Assembly: GCA_003852805.1 (NCBI GenBank)
Contig: RDDY01000128.1
Coordinates: forward strand, 1 to 7,304
DNA from: Chryseobacterium sp.
Lineage (GTDB): Bacteria > Bacteroidota > Bacteroidia > Flavobacteriales > Weeksellaceae
DNA length: 7,304 nucleotides
Direction of reading: 5' to 3'
The position numbers were made by a program, and so were the translations under genes. Positions within the stretch are counted from its first letter, which is position 1. Every line of letters begins with the position of its first letter. Below, piece after piece: positions 1 to 7,201 of this stretch. The notes under the pieces were generated by a model. That model did no database searches. It had not been told where the DNA came from and saw only the letters and a program-made list of their open reading frames with translations.

Positions 1-63
1 TTCTTTTTGCAAAATTTAACACAATCTGATATAAATCATAAGGCTATTTAGAATAATTAAAAA

Positions 64-71
64 TAACTTTG
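64..71 (+). promoter_or_regulatory. Possible -7 promoter box of the receptor gene
   Basis: The octamer TAACTTTG matches the Bacteroidota -7 consensus TAnnTTTG and lies 16 nt before the receptor start codon, which would give a very short leader. I find no TTG at the expected -33 distance (about 17-23 nt upstream), so only half of the promoter is supported. No obvious Fur-type palindrome is visible in the 87 bases before the gene, although iron control would be expected for such a receptor. Confidence 0.35.
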
Positions 72-87
72 CCGAAACTTTTTTGAG

Positions 88-2253
88 ATGAAGAAACAGG
101 TATTCGCCGTTTGCACTCTGTGCTGCGTATGCAAAGTATATTCGCAATATTCTTCGACCGACTCTACTTCCACCAAAGCAATAGAAACCGTGGAGCTGTT
201 CGGGATTGTGAAAAAACAGCCGAAAGGTCTGGAGGTGATCACGCGTCTGCCGCTGCACCCCAGAGAGCAGATCCAAAGCATATCGGTAGTTTCCAGCAAA
301 GTGATAGAAGACTTGGGCGGACTAACAGTGACCGACGTGGCGAAGAATGTGGCCGGCGTAACGCGCTTCAGCTCTTACGGAGGTACAAAGGAAAGTATGT
401 CGGTACGCGGTTACCGCGCAGTTCCGGTGCTGAAAAACGGCGTCTTGTTAGACTCGGATTTCAGAACAGGATCTATGCTCAGCGATATGCAGGGCGTGGA
501 AAGCATGCAGATCATCAAAGGATCGGCGGCTGTGACGCAGGGCATCGGTGACGGTCTTGGCGCGGCGGGCGGCGTGATAAATCTGGTCACAAAGACGCCT
601 CAATTCATCAATGCGGGTACGGTGGGCTTCCGTGCAGGCAGTTGGGATTTCTACCGCCCCACCATCGATATTCAGCGCGTGTTGGACAAACAGCGCCGCG
701 TGGCCGTACGCTTGGACGGTGCCTATCAAAACGCCAACAGCTTCCGCAAATATGTAAAGAATGAGCGTATTTACATCAATCCGTCGATAGCGTTTCGTCC
801 CGATGACAAAACAAACATAGTGGTGGAGATGGATTACCTGAACGATGACCAGACGCCCGACCGCGGCACCGTGAACTTGGCCACAGGCGACATCAACGCT
901 TTGTATAAAATGCCGAAAGGAAAGTTCTTGGGCTTCAGCACCGATAACAACCACGTGGAAGCGTTCAACTTTATGACAGCGGTTGACCGACAACTGAACG
1001 ATAAGTTAAAACTGCGTGCGGCGTATATCCATTCCAATTACAGCTCAGACAACGTGGGTGCGGCTTTGCAACCTCTCGATAAAAAGAAGCCCAATGAATT
1101 CCGCCGTCGTTCGTTGAGCAAATCCTATAAAGAAGATATCAACCGTGTGTTTCAATTTGACTTCATCGGGCAAAATGTACTTACAGGACCGTTGAAACAC
1201 ACATTCCAAGTAGGCGTCGATTGGAAACAAACCGATGTGGAAACGCATAGTTTTGATGCTAAAGATGTTGATATAATCAATGTATTGCAGGACATACCCA
1301 ATGCGCTTCCTGCCAATATCGGCAAAGATTTCGTGGGCGCAGGTATTGTGAATACGGTGGCGCCGACGCTGGGTTTAATGGCGCAAGACGTAATCACGGT
1401 CAACAAATATGTTAAGGCTCATTTGGGTCTCCGTTACAGCCACATCAACGGCCTGACGGAAGGTGAGAGCTCTGCATGGAATCCTTCTGCGGGGCTGATG
1501 ATCTCACCGATGGAAAACGTGAATCTCTTCGGCTCTTATACAACCACTACGTCATTGCGTACGGCCAACAATCCACTGTTGGACGGAGGAGTCGTCGGGC
1601 CGAGCACTTCGTCGCAATGGGAAGCGGGCATTAAATCAGATTGGTTGGGCGAGAGACTCCGTTTCAATGTCACTTATTTCGATATAAAAGCAGATAACCT
1701 TTCTTATTCTGTGCTGGATGCAAACGGGAACAACACCGGATACTACGGCCTTGCCGGAAATCTTCGCAGAAAAGGAGTAGAGGTAGACCTCATCGGGCGT
1801 ATTCTGCCGAATCTTCAGGTAATGACAGGTTACTCTTACCTGGATGCGCAATACCACGACAGTCCCGCTTATATGGATGGCTCCGCGCCTATGAACGCGC
1901 CGAAGCATACCGCCAACGGCTGGCTCAACTACAAATTTATGGAAGGTGCGCTGCGCGGTTTGGATTTGGGTGCAGGCGTTTACTTCGTCGGTGAAAGACC
2001 TGTGGACGACTATACCAAAAAAACCTTCATGAACGGCCATGCCAACAGTGTTCAGCCGGGCGTCAAACCATTCATGATGGATGCTTACACAACCGTAGAT
2101 GCGCAGTTGGGTTACAGCTTCGGGAATGCCTCTGTCCGCGTTTTTGCAAACAATTTATTCAATGCGTTGGGGTATACCTCTTATTTCCGCGGCGGTTATG
2201 TAGATCAGATTCAGCCGAGGAATTTCGCGGTGCAGCTTAATTACAGATTTTAA
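88..2253 (+). CDS. TonB-dependent siderophore-type outer-membrane receptor
   Basis: A 721-residue outer-membrane receptor that should import a ferric siderophore or similar ligand, powered by TonB-ExbBD. Residues 1-19 form a signal peptide with likely cleavage before Gln20; it is unusual in carrying four cysteines (9, 12, 13, 15). A TonB-box-like segment (ETVELFG, about 33-39) follows directly, so there is neither a FecA-type signalling domain nor a carboxypeptidase-like N-terminal domain. The plug spans about 60-172 and shows the family motifs VRGY (107-110), GVESMQIIKGSAAV (136-149) and GGVINLVTKTP (161-171). The remainder is the 22-strand barrel, with late NLFN and a final strand ending in the terminal Phe typical of Bam-inserted proteins. 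Length is normal for the siderophore-receptor subfamily (TIGR01783-like). The ligand cannot be read from sequence: no siderophore or iron-transport gene lies nearby. The start is supported by the signal peptide immediately after it. Confidence 0.93.
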   Translation: MKKQVFAVCTLCCVCKVYSQYSSTDSTSTKAIETVELFGIVKKQPKGLEVITRLPLHPREQIQSISVVSSKVIEDLGGLTVTDVAKNVAGVTRFSSYGGTKESMSVRGYRAVPVLKNGVLLDSDFRTGSMLSDMQGVESMQIIKGSAAVTQGIGDGLGAAGGVINLVTKTPQFINAGTVGFRAGSWDFYRPTIDIQRVLDKQRRVAVRLDGAYQNANSFRKYVKNERIYINPSIAFRPDDKTNIVVEMDYLNDDQTPDRGTVNLATGDINALYKMPKGKFLGFSTDNNHVEAFNFMTAVDRQLNDKLKLRAAYIHSNYSSDNVGAALQPLDKKKPNEFRRRSLSKSYKEDINRVFQFDFIGQNVLTGPLKHTFQVGVDWKQTDVETHSFDAKDVDIINVLQDIPNALPANIGKDFVGAGIVNTVAPTLGLMAQDVITVNKYVKAHLGLRYSHINGLTEGESSAWNPSAGLMISPMENVNLFGSYTTTTSLRTANNPLLDGGVVGPSTSSQWEAGIKSDWLGERLRFNVTYFDIKADNLSYSVLDANGNNTGYYGLAGNLRRKGVEVDLIGRILPNLQVMTGYSYLDAQYHDSPAYMDGSAPMNAPKHTANGWLNYKFMEGALRGLDLGAGVYFVGERPVDDYTKKTFMNGHANSVQPGVKPFMMDAYTTVDAQLGYSFGNASVRVFANNLFNALGYTSYFRGGYVDQIQPRNFAVQLNYRF

Positions 2254-2265
2254 TTGTACAACCGC

Positions 2266-2305
2266 ACGCATAAAGCGGCTGCCCGGTAAGGCGGCCGTTT
2301 TGCGT
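2266..2305 (+). terminator. Hairpin after the receptor gene, probable terminator
   Basis: Twelve nucleotides (2272-2283, AAAGCGGCTGCC) pair with 2290-2301 (GGCGGCCGTTTT) around a CGGTAA loop, with two G-T wobbles. The stem can be lengthened by ACGCA (2266-2270) against TGCGT (2301-2305) with a two-base bulge. It begins 12 nt after the receptor stop codon. The only T run (2298-2301) lies within the stem, so it is not a textbook intrinsic terminator; a weaker GCAG/CTGC hairpin followed by six T (2319-2339) could assist it. Confidence 0.55.
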
Positions 2306-2392
2306 ATCGTATAATTAAGCAGGAAAAACTGCCTTTTTTCAATATTTCTTTTTTGGCGGCGGTTAAATTTTAATTCGCTAAGCGTTAATGCA

Positions 2393-2422
2393 TTGTAAAT
2401 CAAAAAATAATTTTTAATTTTG
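2393..2422 (+). promoter_or_regulatory. Promoter of the rpsL-rpsG-fusA-rpsJ operon
   Basis: TTG at 2393-2395 and TAATTTTG at 2415-2422 match the Bacteroidota -33 and -7 elements (TTG and TAnnTTTG) with a 19-nt spacer, within the known range. Transcription would begin near 2429, giving a leader of about 25 nt before rpsL. The surroundings are strongly AT-rich. This is the best promoter match I found in the window, fitting a highly expressed ribosomal operon. Confidence 0.72.
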
Positions 2423-2453
2423 CAACCTTAAATAAAATACATAAAGCAACTAA

Positions 2454-2861
2454 ATGCCTACTATTCAACAATTAGTTAGAAAAGGAAGAGCCACACTTAC
2501 TAAGAAGAGTAAATCGGCTGCTTTGGAGTCATGTCCACAAAGAAGAGGCGTATGTACGAGAGTATATACCACTACGCCTAAGAAACCTAACTCCGCTCTG
2601 CGTAAAGTAGCGCGTGTTAGACTTTCTAACGGCAAAGAAGTGAACGCCTACATCCCGGGCGAAGGACACAACCTCCAAGAGCACTCGATAGTATTGGTAA
2701 GAGGCGGAAGGGTGAAAGACCTACCGGGAGTTCGTTATCACATTGTTCGTGGTGCTTTGGACACAGCGGGAGTAAACGGAAGAACTCAGCGCAGATCCAA
2801 GTACGGAGCCAAGAGACCAAAACCGGGACAGGCACCTGCAGCCGGCGGTAAGAAAAAGTAA
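2454..2861 (+). CDS. rpsL: 30S ribosomal protein S12
   Basis: S12, a 135-residue protein of the small-subunit decoding centre that helps check codon-anticodon pairing. Conserved blocks are unmistakable: [25 protein letters not shown] (from residue 27), [10 protein letters not shown] (69-78), [14 protein letters not shown] (83-96) and the basic tail [10 protein letters not shown]. Numbering runs without gaps against E. coli S12 over these blocks. Lys43 and Lys88, whose substitution gives streptomycin resistance, are both present as in the sensitive form. Asp89, the residue methylthiolated by RimO in E. coli, is also kept. It is first in the operon, 27 nt before rpsG. The leader before the ATG is A-rich with no clear Shine-Dalgarno, as is usual in Bacteroidota. 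Confidence 0.99.
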   Translation: MPTIQQLVRKGRATLTKKSKSAALESCPQRRGVCTRVYTTTPKKPNSALRKVARVRLSNGKEVNAYIPGEGHNLQEHSIVLVRGGRVKDLPGVRYHIVRGALDTAGVNGRTQRRSKYGAKRPKPGQAPAAGGKKK

Positions 2862-2888
2862 TCATTAAATTTTTAGGTACTTAGAACA

Positions 2889-3365
2889 ATGAGAAAGACA
2901 AAAGCTAAAAAAAGAGTTTTGTTGCCGGATCCGAAATTTAATGATCAGCTGGTAACAAGATTTGTAAATAACCTGATGCTCGACGGAAAAAAATCTGTGG
3001 CATTCAGAATTTTCTACGATGCAATGGACATTGTAGATACAAGAAAAGAAGATCAAGAGAAAACAGCATTGGAGATCTGGAAAGAAGCACTGACCAACGT
3101 GATGCCTCACGTAGAAGTACGTTCCAGAAGAGTAGGAGGTGCCAACTTCCAAATCCCCATGCCGATCCGTGCCGATAGAAAAATCTCTATGGCAATGAAA
3201 TGGCTCATCAAGTATGCTTCTGCCAGAAACGACAAGTCTATGGCTCAAAAACTGGCTGCTGAAGTGATTGCTGCTGCTAAGGAGGAAGGTGCGGCTTACA
3301 AAAAGAAAACCGACACTCATAAAATGGCTGAAGCCAACAAAGCATTCTCACATTTCAGATTTTAA
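2889..3365 (+). CDS. rpsG: 30S ribosomal protein S7
   Basis: S7, a primary 16S rRNA binder that nucleates assembly of the 30S head and lies near the E-site tRNA. It has 158 residues, the usual bacterial length. Visible family features are the basic N-terminus, [18 protein letters not shown] (21-38), the central [11 protein letters not shown] (80-90) followed by RADRK, and the C-terminal [15 protein letters not shown] (144-158). It is the second gene of the str operon, only 4 nt before fusA, which suggests translational coupling to fusA. In E. coli S7 represses its own operon by binding the rpsL-rpsG spacer; the 27-nt spacer here is short and I see no clear structure supporting the same mechanism. 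Confidence 0.99.
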   Translation: MRKTKAKKRVLLPDPKFNDQLVTRFVNNLMLDGKKSVAFRIFYDAMDIVDTRKEDQEKTALEIWKEALTNVMPHVEVRSRRVGGANFQIPMPIRADRKISMAMKWLIKYASARNDKSMAQKLAAEVIAAAKEEGAAYKKKTDTHKMAEANKAFSHFRF

Positions 3366-3369
3366 TTAG

Positions 3370-5487
3370 ATGAGCAGAGATCTCAAATACACAAGAAATA
3401 TCGGTATTGCCGCGCACATTGACGCCGGTAAGACCACCACTACAGAGCGTATCCTGTTCTACACAGGTAAGACCCACAAACTGGGCGAAACCCACGAAGG
3501 TTCATCACAGATGGACTGGATGGAGCAGGAAGCTGAGCGTGGTATTACCATTCAGTCTGCGGCTACCACTTGTACTTGGACATTCCCAAGAGTAGACGGT
3601 AAGCCTGCTCCCGGTGCACATGAGTACCACTTCAACATTATCGATACCCCCGGACACGTTGACTTTACCGTAGAGGTAAACCGTTCACTTCGTGTACTGG
3701 ACGGTCTGGTGTTCTTGTTCTCGGCGGTTGACGGTGTAGAGCCACAGTCCGAGACCAACTGGAGACTTGCCGACAACTACAAAGTTGCGCGTATGGGCTT
3801 CGTGAACAAAATGGACCGTCAGGGTGCAGACTTCCTGAAAGTGGTGAACCAAGTGAAGGAAATGCTGGGCTCCAATGCAGTGCCAATCGTATTGCCTATC
3901 GGTGCAGAAGAAGACTTCAAAGGTGTGGTTGACCTGATCAAGAACCGCGCTATCGTATGGCATGAGGAAACTCAAGGTCAGACTTTCGACGTAGTTCCGA
4001 TTCCCGAAGACATGCTGGACGAAGTTCACCAATACCGTCAGAACCTGGTAGAAGCTGTAGCCGAGTACGACGAAACGCTGCTTGAGAAATTCTTCGAAGA
4101 TCCCGATTCCATCACAGAAGAAGAGATCAACGAAGCTTTGAGAAAAGCAACCATCGACCTGTCTATCATCCCGATGACTTGCGGTTCTTCTTTCCGTAAC
4201 AAGGGGGTACAGTTCATGCTGGATGCGGTATGTGAATATCTGCCTTCTCCAATGGATAAGGAAAGCATCATAGGTACAGACCCGAGAACCGAAGAAGAAA
4301 TCACCAGAAAGCCATCTGTAACCGAGCCGTTCTCTGCGCTTGCTTTTAAGATCGCTACTGACCCATTCGTAGGTCGTCTGGCATTCTTCCGCGCCTATTC
4401 AGGCAGACTGGATGCAGGTTCTTACGTTCTGAACACAAGATCAGGCAACAAGGAGCGTATCTCCCGCATCTACCAGATGCACGCCAACAAGCAGAATCCT
4501 ATCGAATATATCGAAGCAGGTGACATCGGTGCAGCAGTAGGTTTTAAAGACATCAAGACCGGTGACACCCTGTCTGATGAGAAAAACCCTATCGTTCTGG
4601 AATCTATGTTGTTCCCGGATCCGGTAATCGGTATCGCAGTAGAGCCTAAAACCAAAGCTGACCAGGATAAGCTGGGTAACGCTCTGGCTAAGCTTGCAGA
4701 AGAAGACCCAACCTTCCAGGTGAAAACCGACGAGGCTTCAGGTCAGACGATTATCTCCGGTATGGGTGAGCTTCACCTGGACATCATCGTTGACCGTCTG
4801 AAGAGAGAATTCAAAGTAGAAGTTAACCAAGGTCAGCCTCAGGTTGAGTACAAAGAATCTCTTACCCAGGATGCCAACCACAGAGAGGTTTACAAGAAGC
4901 AGACAGGTGGTCGGGGTAAGTTCGCGGACATCGTGTTTACCATCGGTCCTGCCGAAGAAGGCAAAACCGGTCTGGAGTTCGTAAACGAGATCAAAGGTGG
5001 TAACATTCCAAAAGAATTCATCCCTTCAGTAGAAAAAGGTTTCAAAGAAGCGATGAAGAATGGTCCTTTGGCCGGTTTCGAGATCGAAGCGATCAAAGTT
5101 ACCCTGAAGGATGGTTCATTTCACCCGGTTGACTCTGACCAACTTTCTTTCGAACTGGCTGCGAAGCTTGGTTTCAAAGAAGCGGGTAGAGCTGCCAAGC
5201 CGGTGATCATGGAGCCTATCATGAAACTGGAAGTACTGACTCCTGAGGAGTACATGGGCGATATCGTAGGTGACCTTAACAGAAGAAGAGGTACCATCAA
5301 CGGTATGGACGACAGAAACAACGCGAAAGTGATCAAAGCATTCGTTCCGCTTTCTGAAATGTTCGGCTATGTAACGTCACTCAGAACCCTGTCTTCAGGT
5401 AGAGCGACATCTTCTATGGAGTTTGAGAGATACGAAGCAGCTCCGCAGAACATCGCCGAGGAGGTAATCGAAAAAGCAAGAGGTTAA
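3370..5487 (+). CDS. fusA: Translation elongation factor G
   Basis: EF-G, the 705-residue GTPase that drives tRNA-mRNA translocation and, with ribosome recycling factor, splits post-termination ribosomes. The G domain is intact: P-loop AHIDAGKT (15-22), switch I with ERGITI (55-60), DTPGH (91-95, catalytic His95) and NKMD (145-148). A short extension (about 75-86) precedes DTPGH and should lie on the G-domain surface. Domains II to V follow at roughly 310-400, 415-490, 490-610 and 615-700; the G-E-L-H-L-D motif of domain III and the GRG-K-FAD stretch of domain IV are visible. Length and motifs are complete. It begins 4 nt after rpsG and is followed after 21 nt by rpsJ rather than tuf. Synonymous codon choice looks strongly biased, as in highly expressed genes, though I did not calculate it. 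Confidence 0.99.
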   Translation: MSRDLKYTRNIGIAAHIDAGKTTTTERILFYTGKTHKLGETHEGSSQMDWMEQEAERGITIQSAATTCTWTFPRVDGKPAPGAHEYHFNIIDTPGHVDFTVEVNRSLRVLDGLVFLFSAVDGVEPQSETNWRLADNYKVARMGFVNKMDRQGADFLKVVNQVKEMLGSNAVPIVLPIGAEEDFKGVVDLIKNRAIVWHEETQGQTFDVVPIPEDMLDEVHQYRQNLVEAVAEYDETLLEKFFEDPDSITEEEINEALRKATIDLSIIPMTCGSSFRNKGVQFMLDAVCEYLPSPMDKESIIGTDPRTEEEITRKPSVTEPFSALAFKIATDPFVGRLAFFRAYSGRLDAGSYVLNTRSGNKERISRIYQMHANKQNPIEYIEAGDIGAAVGFKDIKTGDTLSDEKNPIVLESMLFPDPVIGIAVEPKTKADQDKLGNALAKLAEEDPTFQVKTDEASGQTIISGMGELHLDIIVDRLKREFKVEVNQGQPQVEYKESLTQDANHREVYKKQTGGRGKFADIVFTIGPAEEGKTGLEFVNEIKGGNIPKEFIPSVEKGFKEAMKNGPLAGFEIEAIKVTLKDGSFHPVDSDQLSFELAAKLGFKEAGRAAKPVIMEPIMKLEVLTPEEYMGDIVGDLNRRRGTINGMDDRNNAKVIKAFVPLSEMFGYVTSLRTLSSGRATSSMEFERYEAAPQNIAEEVIEKARG

Positions 5488-5508
5488 TCCCAAGAAATTT
5501 AAACAAAA

Positions 5509-5814
5509 ATGGCTCAAAGAATCAGAATAAAATTGAAGTCTTACGATTACAACCTGGTAGATAAATCTGCTGAGAAAATCGTAAAAACGGTAAAGTCTAC
5601 CGGCGCCATCGTTAACGGCCCGATTCCTTTGCCTACGCATAAGAGAATTTTCACCGTACTGCGTTCGCCGCACGTGAACAAGAAGTCAAGAGAGCAGTTC
5701 CAACTGTCTTCACACAAGAGACTGATGGACATCTACTCATCTTCTTCCAAAACTGTGGACGCGCTGATGAAGCTGGAGCTTCCATCAGGTGTAGATGTAG
5801 AGATCAAAGTTTGA
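5509..5814 (+). CDS. rpsJ: 30S ribosomal protein S10
   Basis: S10, a 101-residue protein of the 30S head that in E. coli also pairs with NusB in antitermination. Diagnostic segments are [10 protein letters not shown] (4-13), [22 protein letters not shown] (from 37) with SREQF after it, and [21 protein letters not shown] at the end. Length is normal. It is the last gene of the transcript: a strong hairpin terminator follows 52 nt after the stop codon. In many bacteria rpsJ opens the S10 operon and is followed by rplC, but no rplC follows here, so S10 belongs to the str transcription unit. The leader before the ATG (AAACAAAA) is A-rich with no Shine-Dalgarno. Confidence 0.99.
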   Translation: MAQRIRIKLKSYDYNLVDKSAEKIVKTVKSTGAIVNGPIPLPTHKRIFTVLRSPHVNKKSREQFQLSSHKRLMDIYSSSSKTVDALMKLELPSGVDVEIKV

Positions 5815-5816
5815 TA

Positions 5817-5848
5817 AGCTTTTGGCCGATGGTTGTTAGCTTTTGGCC
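5817..5848 (+). repeat. Short direct repeat after rpsJ
   Basis: The 11-mer AGCTTTTGGCC occurs at 5817-5827 and again at 5838-5848, two helical turns apart (21 nt start to start). The second copy contains the palindrome TTTGGCCAAA. It lies in the 3' untranslated part of the operon before the terminator. No function can be assigned, and chance duplication of a short motif is possible. Confidence 0.5.
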
Positions 5849-5866
5849 AAAGGCAACTTATACCAC

Positions 5867-5899
5867 AAATCCGCTTTCCGAAAGGAGAGCGGATTTTTT
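5867..5899 (+). terminator. Intrinsic terminator of the rpsL-rpsJ operon
   Basis: AAATCCGCTTTCC (5867-5879) pairs over 13 positions, with one T-G wobble, with GGAGAGCGGATTT (5884-5896) around a stable GAAA tetraloop. A run of six T (5894-5899) follows. This is a strong intrinsic terminator closing the ribosomal operon. The same 32-nt sequence recurs unchanged at 6965-6996 after the GLPGLI gene, and similarity continues a few bases upstream (TAYCAYAAATCC at 5861 and 6959). Confidence 0.9.
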
Positions 5900-5918
5900 G
5901 TTGGTTGAATACGGCATT

Positions 5919-5951
5919 ACTTTGTCAAAGTTTTAGAATTTTTGACAAAGT
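5919..5951. repeat. Palindromic intergenic repeat, copy 1
   Basis: ACTTTGTCAAAG (5919-5930), loop TTTTAGAAT (5931-5939), then TTTTGACAAAGT (5940-5951). The arms pair over 11 Watson-Crick positions plus an inner G-T wobble. Each arm is itself a smaller palindrome of the form CTTTG-N-CAAAG (the second arm has TTTTG). It starts 20 nt after the operon terminator. A near-identical copy lies at 6997-7029, so this is a repeated intergenic element. It could be a family of dispersed palindromes, a protein-binding site or part of a terminator. Confidence 0.8.
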
Positions 5952-6091
5952 TTAAAGGCCACTCGCGTCTGCTTGCTGAACAGTAAATTTTATTTTAACT
6001 TGTCGTCCGCAATCGCGGTCAACGTAAACGTAAGGTCTTTCTGCAGAATTTTTGCTTTCAGCTTTATTTACAAACGTATAGAAATCAAAAA

Positions 6092-6895
6092 ATGAAACTA
6101 CAGAACTGGTTTGCATTCTTGCTTACCTTCACAATTGGTATCACCGTCGGAGCTCAGTATCGCTTTGTGTATAGTCTCGATTTTAAAATTGATTCAACAA
6201 AGCGGAATCAGGTGCAGCAAGAGATATTCAATCTGGACTACATAAATGGTGAATCCATTTTTTACGGTCAAAACTTTGCAAAGTTAGACTCAATCATAAG
6301 TGTGGGCGGCAGCGGCAATCGCCAAAACATTGCGCTGCCGAAACTCGGTTATATTGTGACAAAGAACCTTCCGAAAAAAACACTGCAATTTGCTGAGCCT
6401 ATCGGCCTTACAGGATACCTTGTAGATGAGCCACGACAAATCCGATGGAAATTGCTGAGCGATACAAAAGAAGTTGACAAGCATTCGCTTCAAAAAGCTA
6501 CGGCTGATTTTGCAGGGCGCCACTGGACAGCGTGGTTTGCGAAAGATATTCAAGTCGCAGACGGACCCTATAAGTTTTCCGGTTTGCCGGGATTGATTTA
6601 CTCTCTTGCTGATGACGCAGGTGATTACATCTTTGAGCTGCGGGCAATAGAGAAGATTGACAAACTGTATAATATCAAATCTTTTGAAAAGCTGGGGATC
6701 AAAGTAGTGAGCGTTGATTATAAGAAGTTCTCAGACCGAAAAACGAAATTTGAAAAGCATCCTGAGCAGTTTTATTACGATTTTGCTAATGCAGCTGGTC
6801 TGGAATTATCTGCACACGACATCCGAACGTTAGCCGACGTTGCTTCCAAGAAGCAAAAAGCGAATAATAATCCAATCGAGCTTAGCGCAGAATAA
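6092..6895 (+). CDS. GLPGLI family secreted protein
   Basis: A 267-residue exported protein of the GLPGLI family (TIGR01200), found mainly in Bacteroidota and of unknown function. Residues 1-21 form a signal peptide with cleavage expected between Ala21 and Gln22. The family signature is clear: GRHWTAWF (142-149), then GPYKFSGLPGLIY (158-170) with the name motif at 164-169, followed by a beta-rich DDAGDYIFEL segment. The C-terminal part (about 190-267) is charged and lysine-rich and ends without a sorting domain. Codon use seems less biased and more AT-rich than in the upstream ribosomal genes. The start is fixed by the signal peptide. The 140 nt upstream contain no exact TAnnTTTG; the nearest is AATTTTTG at 6047-6054, one base off. 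It stands alone between two copies of the same terminator-palindrome module. Confidence 0.93.
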   Translation: MKLQNWFAFLLTFTIGITVGAQYRFVYSLDFKIDSTKRNQVQQEIFNLDYINGESIFYGQNFAKLDSIISVGGSGNRQNIALPKLGYIVTKNLPKKTLQFAEPIGLTGYLVDEPRQIRWKLLSDTKEVDKHSLQKATADFAGRHWTAWFAKDIQVADGPYKFSGLPGLIYSLADDAGDYIFELRAIEKIDKLYNIKSFEKLGIKVVSVDYKKFSDRKTKFEKHPEQFYYDFANAAGLELSAHDIRTLADVASKKQKANNNPIELSAE

Positions 6896-6964
6896 AATTG
6901 GCTGGCTTTTGATGATATAGCAATTGGTAGTCACTGATTTGCGACAACGCTTACTTTCTATCAT

Positions 6965-6996
6965 AAATCCGCTTTCCGAAAGGAGAGCGGATTTTT
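6965..6996 (+). terminator. Intrinsic terminator of the GLPGLI gene
   Basis: An exact copy of the 32-nt operon terminator: 13-position stem (6965-6977 with 6982-6994), GAAA loop (6978-6981) and T run (6992-6996). It lies 69 nt after the GLPGLI stop codon. Here the T run is shorter (five T) because the palindromic repeat abuts it directly. Confidence 0.88.
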
Positions 6997-7029
6997 ACTT
7001 TGTCAAAGTTTTAGAATCTTTGACAAAGT
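6997..7029. repeat. Palindromic intergenic repeat, copy 2
   Basis: ACTTTGTCAAAG (6997-7008), loop TTTTAGAAT (7009-7017), CTTTGACAAAGT (7018-7029). The 12-bp stem is perfect and the loop is identical to copy 1; the only difference over 33 nt is C7018 for T5940, which turns the wobble of copy 1 into a G-C pair. It joins the preceding terminator with no spacer, whereas copy 1 has 20 extra nt there. Confidence 0.82.
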
Positions 7030-7120
7030 TCAACTTCGTTAAATATTCTTGACCGCGCGAATAAATCTGTCAGACAAATAATGATATTTTAGAAGTCTGA
7101 ATTTAATGTCGATTGAACGC

Positions 7121-7201
7121 ATGGTTAAAAAAGTATTTCTTTTTGCAATCGTGCTGAGCATCACAAACTACGCTCCACGGTGCTACCATACTGCTTCCTA
7201 A
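7121..7201 (+). pseudogene. Signal-peptide start of an unidentified secreted protein, broken after the arm
   Basis: From ATG 7121 the frame reads MVKKVFLFAIVLSITNYA, a good signal peptide (lysines, hydrophobic core, small residues). On leaving the repeat arm it becomes PRCYHTAS and stops at 7199-7201, 26 residues in all. The abrupt loss of sensible sequence at the arm boundary suggests this copy does not continue into its real gene. The upstream 90 nt could hold a promoter, but the best box (TATTTTAG, near 7087) is one base off consensus. I cannot identify the family. Confidence 0.4.

Noticed and set aside
1..12. The first 12 bases of the window (TTCTTTTTGCAA) also occur inside the terminal inverted-repeat arm (7137-7148)
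   Set aside because: A 12-base AT-rich match that stops at once on one side is compatible with chance; it does not support a circular or terminally redundant molecule.
448..993. Minus-strand open frame of 181 codons inside the receptor gene
   Set aside because: It lies wholly within the well-supported receptor gene, has no recognisable motifs and is a by-product of that gene's codon use.
2454..2861. Possible streptomycin-resistance allele of rpsL
   Set aside because: Lys43 and Lys88 are both present, as in the sensitive form, and the surrounding motifs are normal.
3279..3290. Perfect purine-rich Shine-Dalgarno-like stretch (AAGGAGGAAGG)
   Set aside because: It is inside rpsG, where it encodes Lys-Glu-Glu-Gly in a normal S7 helix, and no start codon of a real gene follows it.
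6007..6018. Small hairpin CCGC-AATC-GCGG upstream of the GLPGLI gene
   Set aside because: Only four base pairs with unpaired flanks; no riboswitch or attenuator structure can be built around it.
6272..6285. Fourteen-base perfect palindrome AACTTTGCAAAGTT inside the GLPGLI gene considered as a third copy of the intergenic repeat
   Set aside because: It resembles one half of the repeat but lacks the central base, loop and second arm, and it encodes ordinary residues in frame; mentioned only as a weak parallel.
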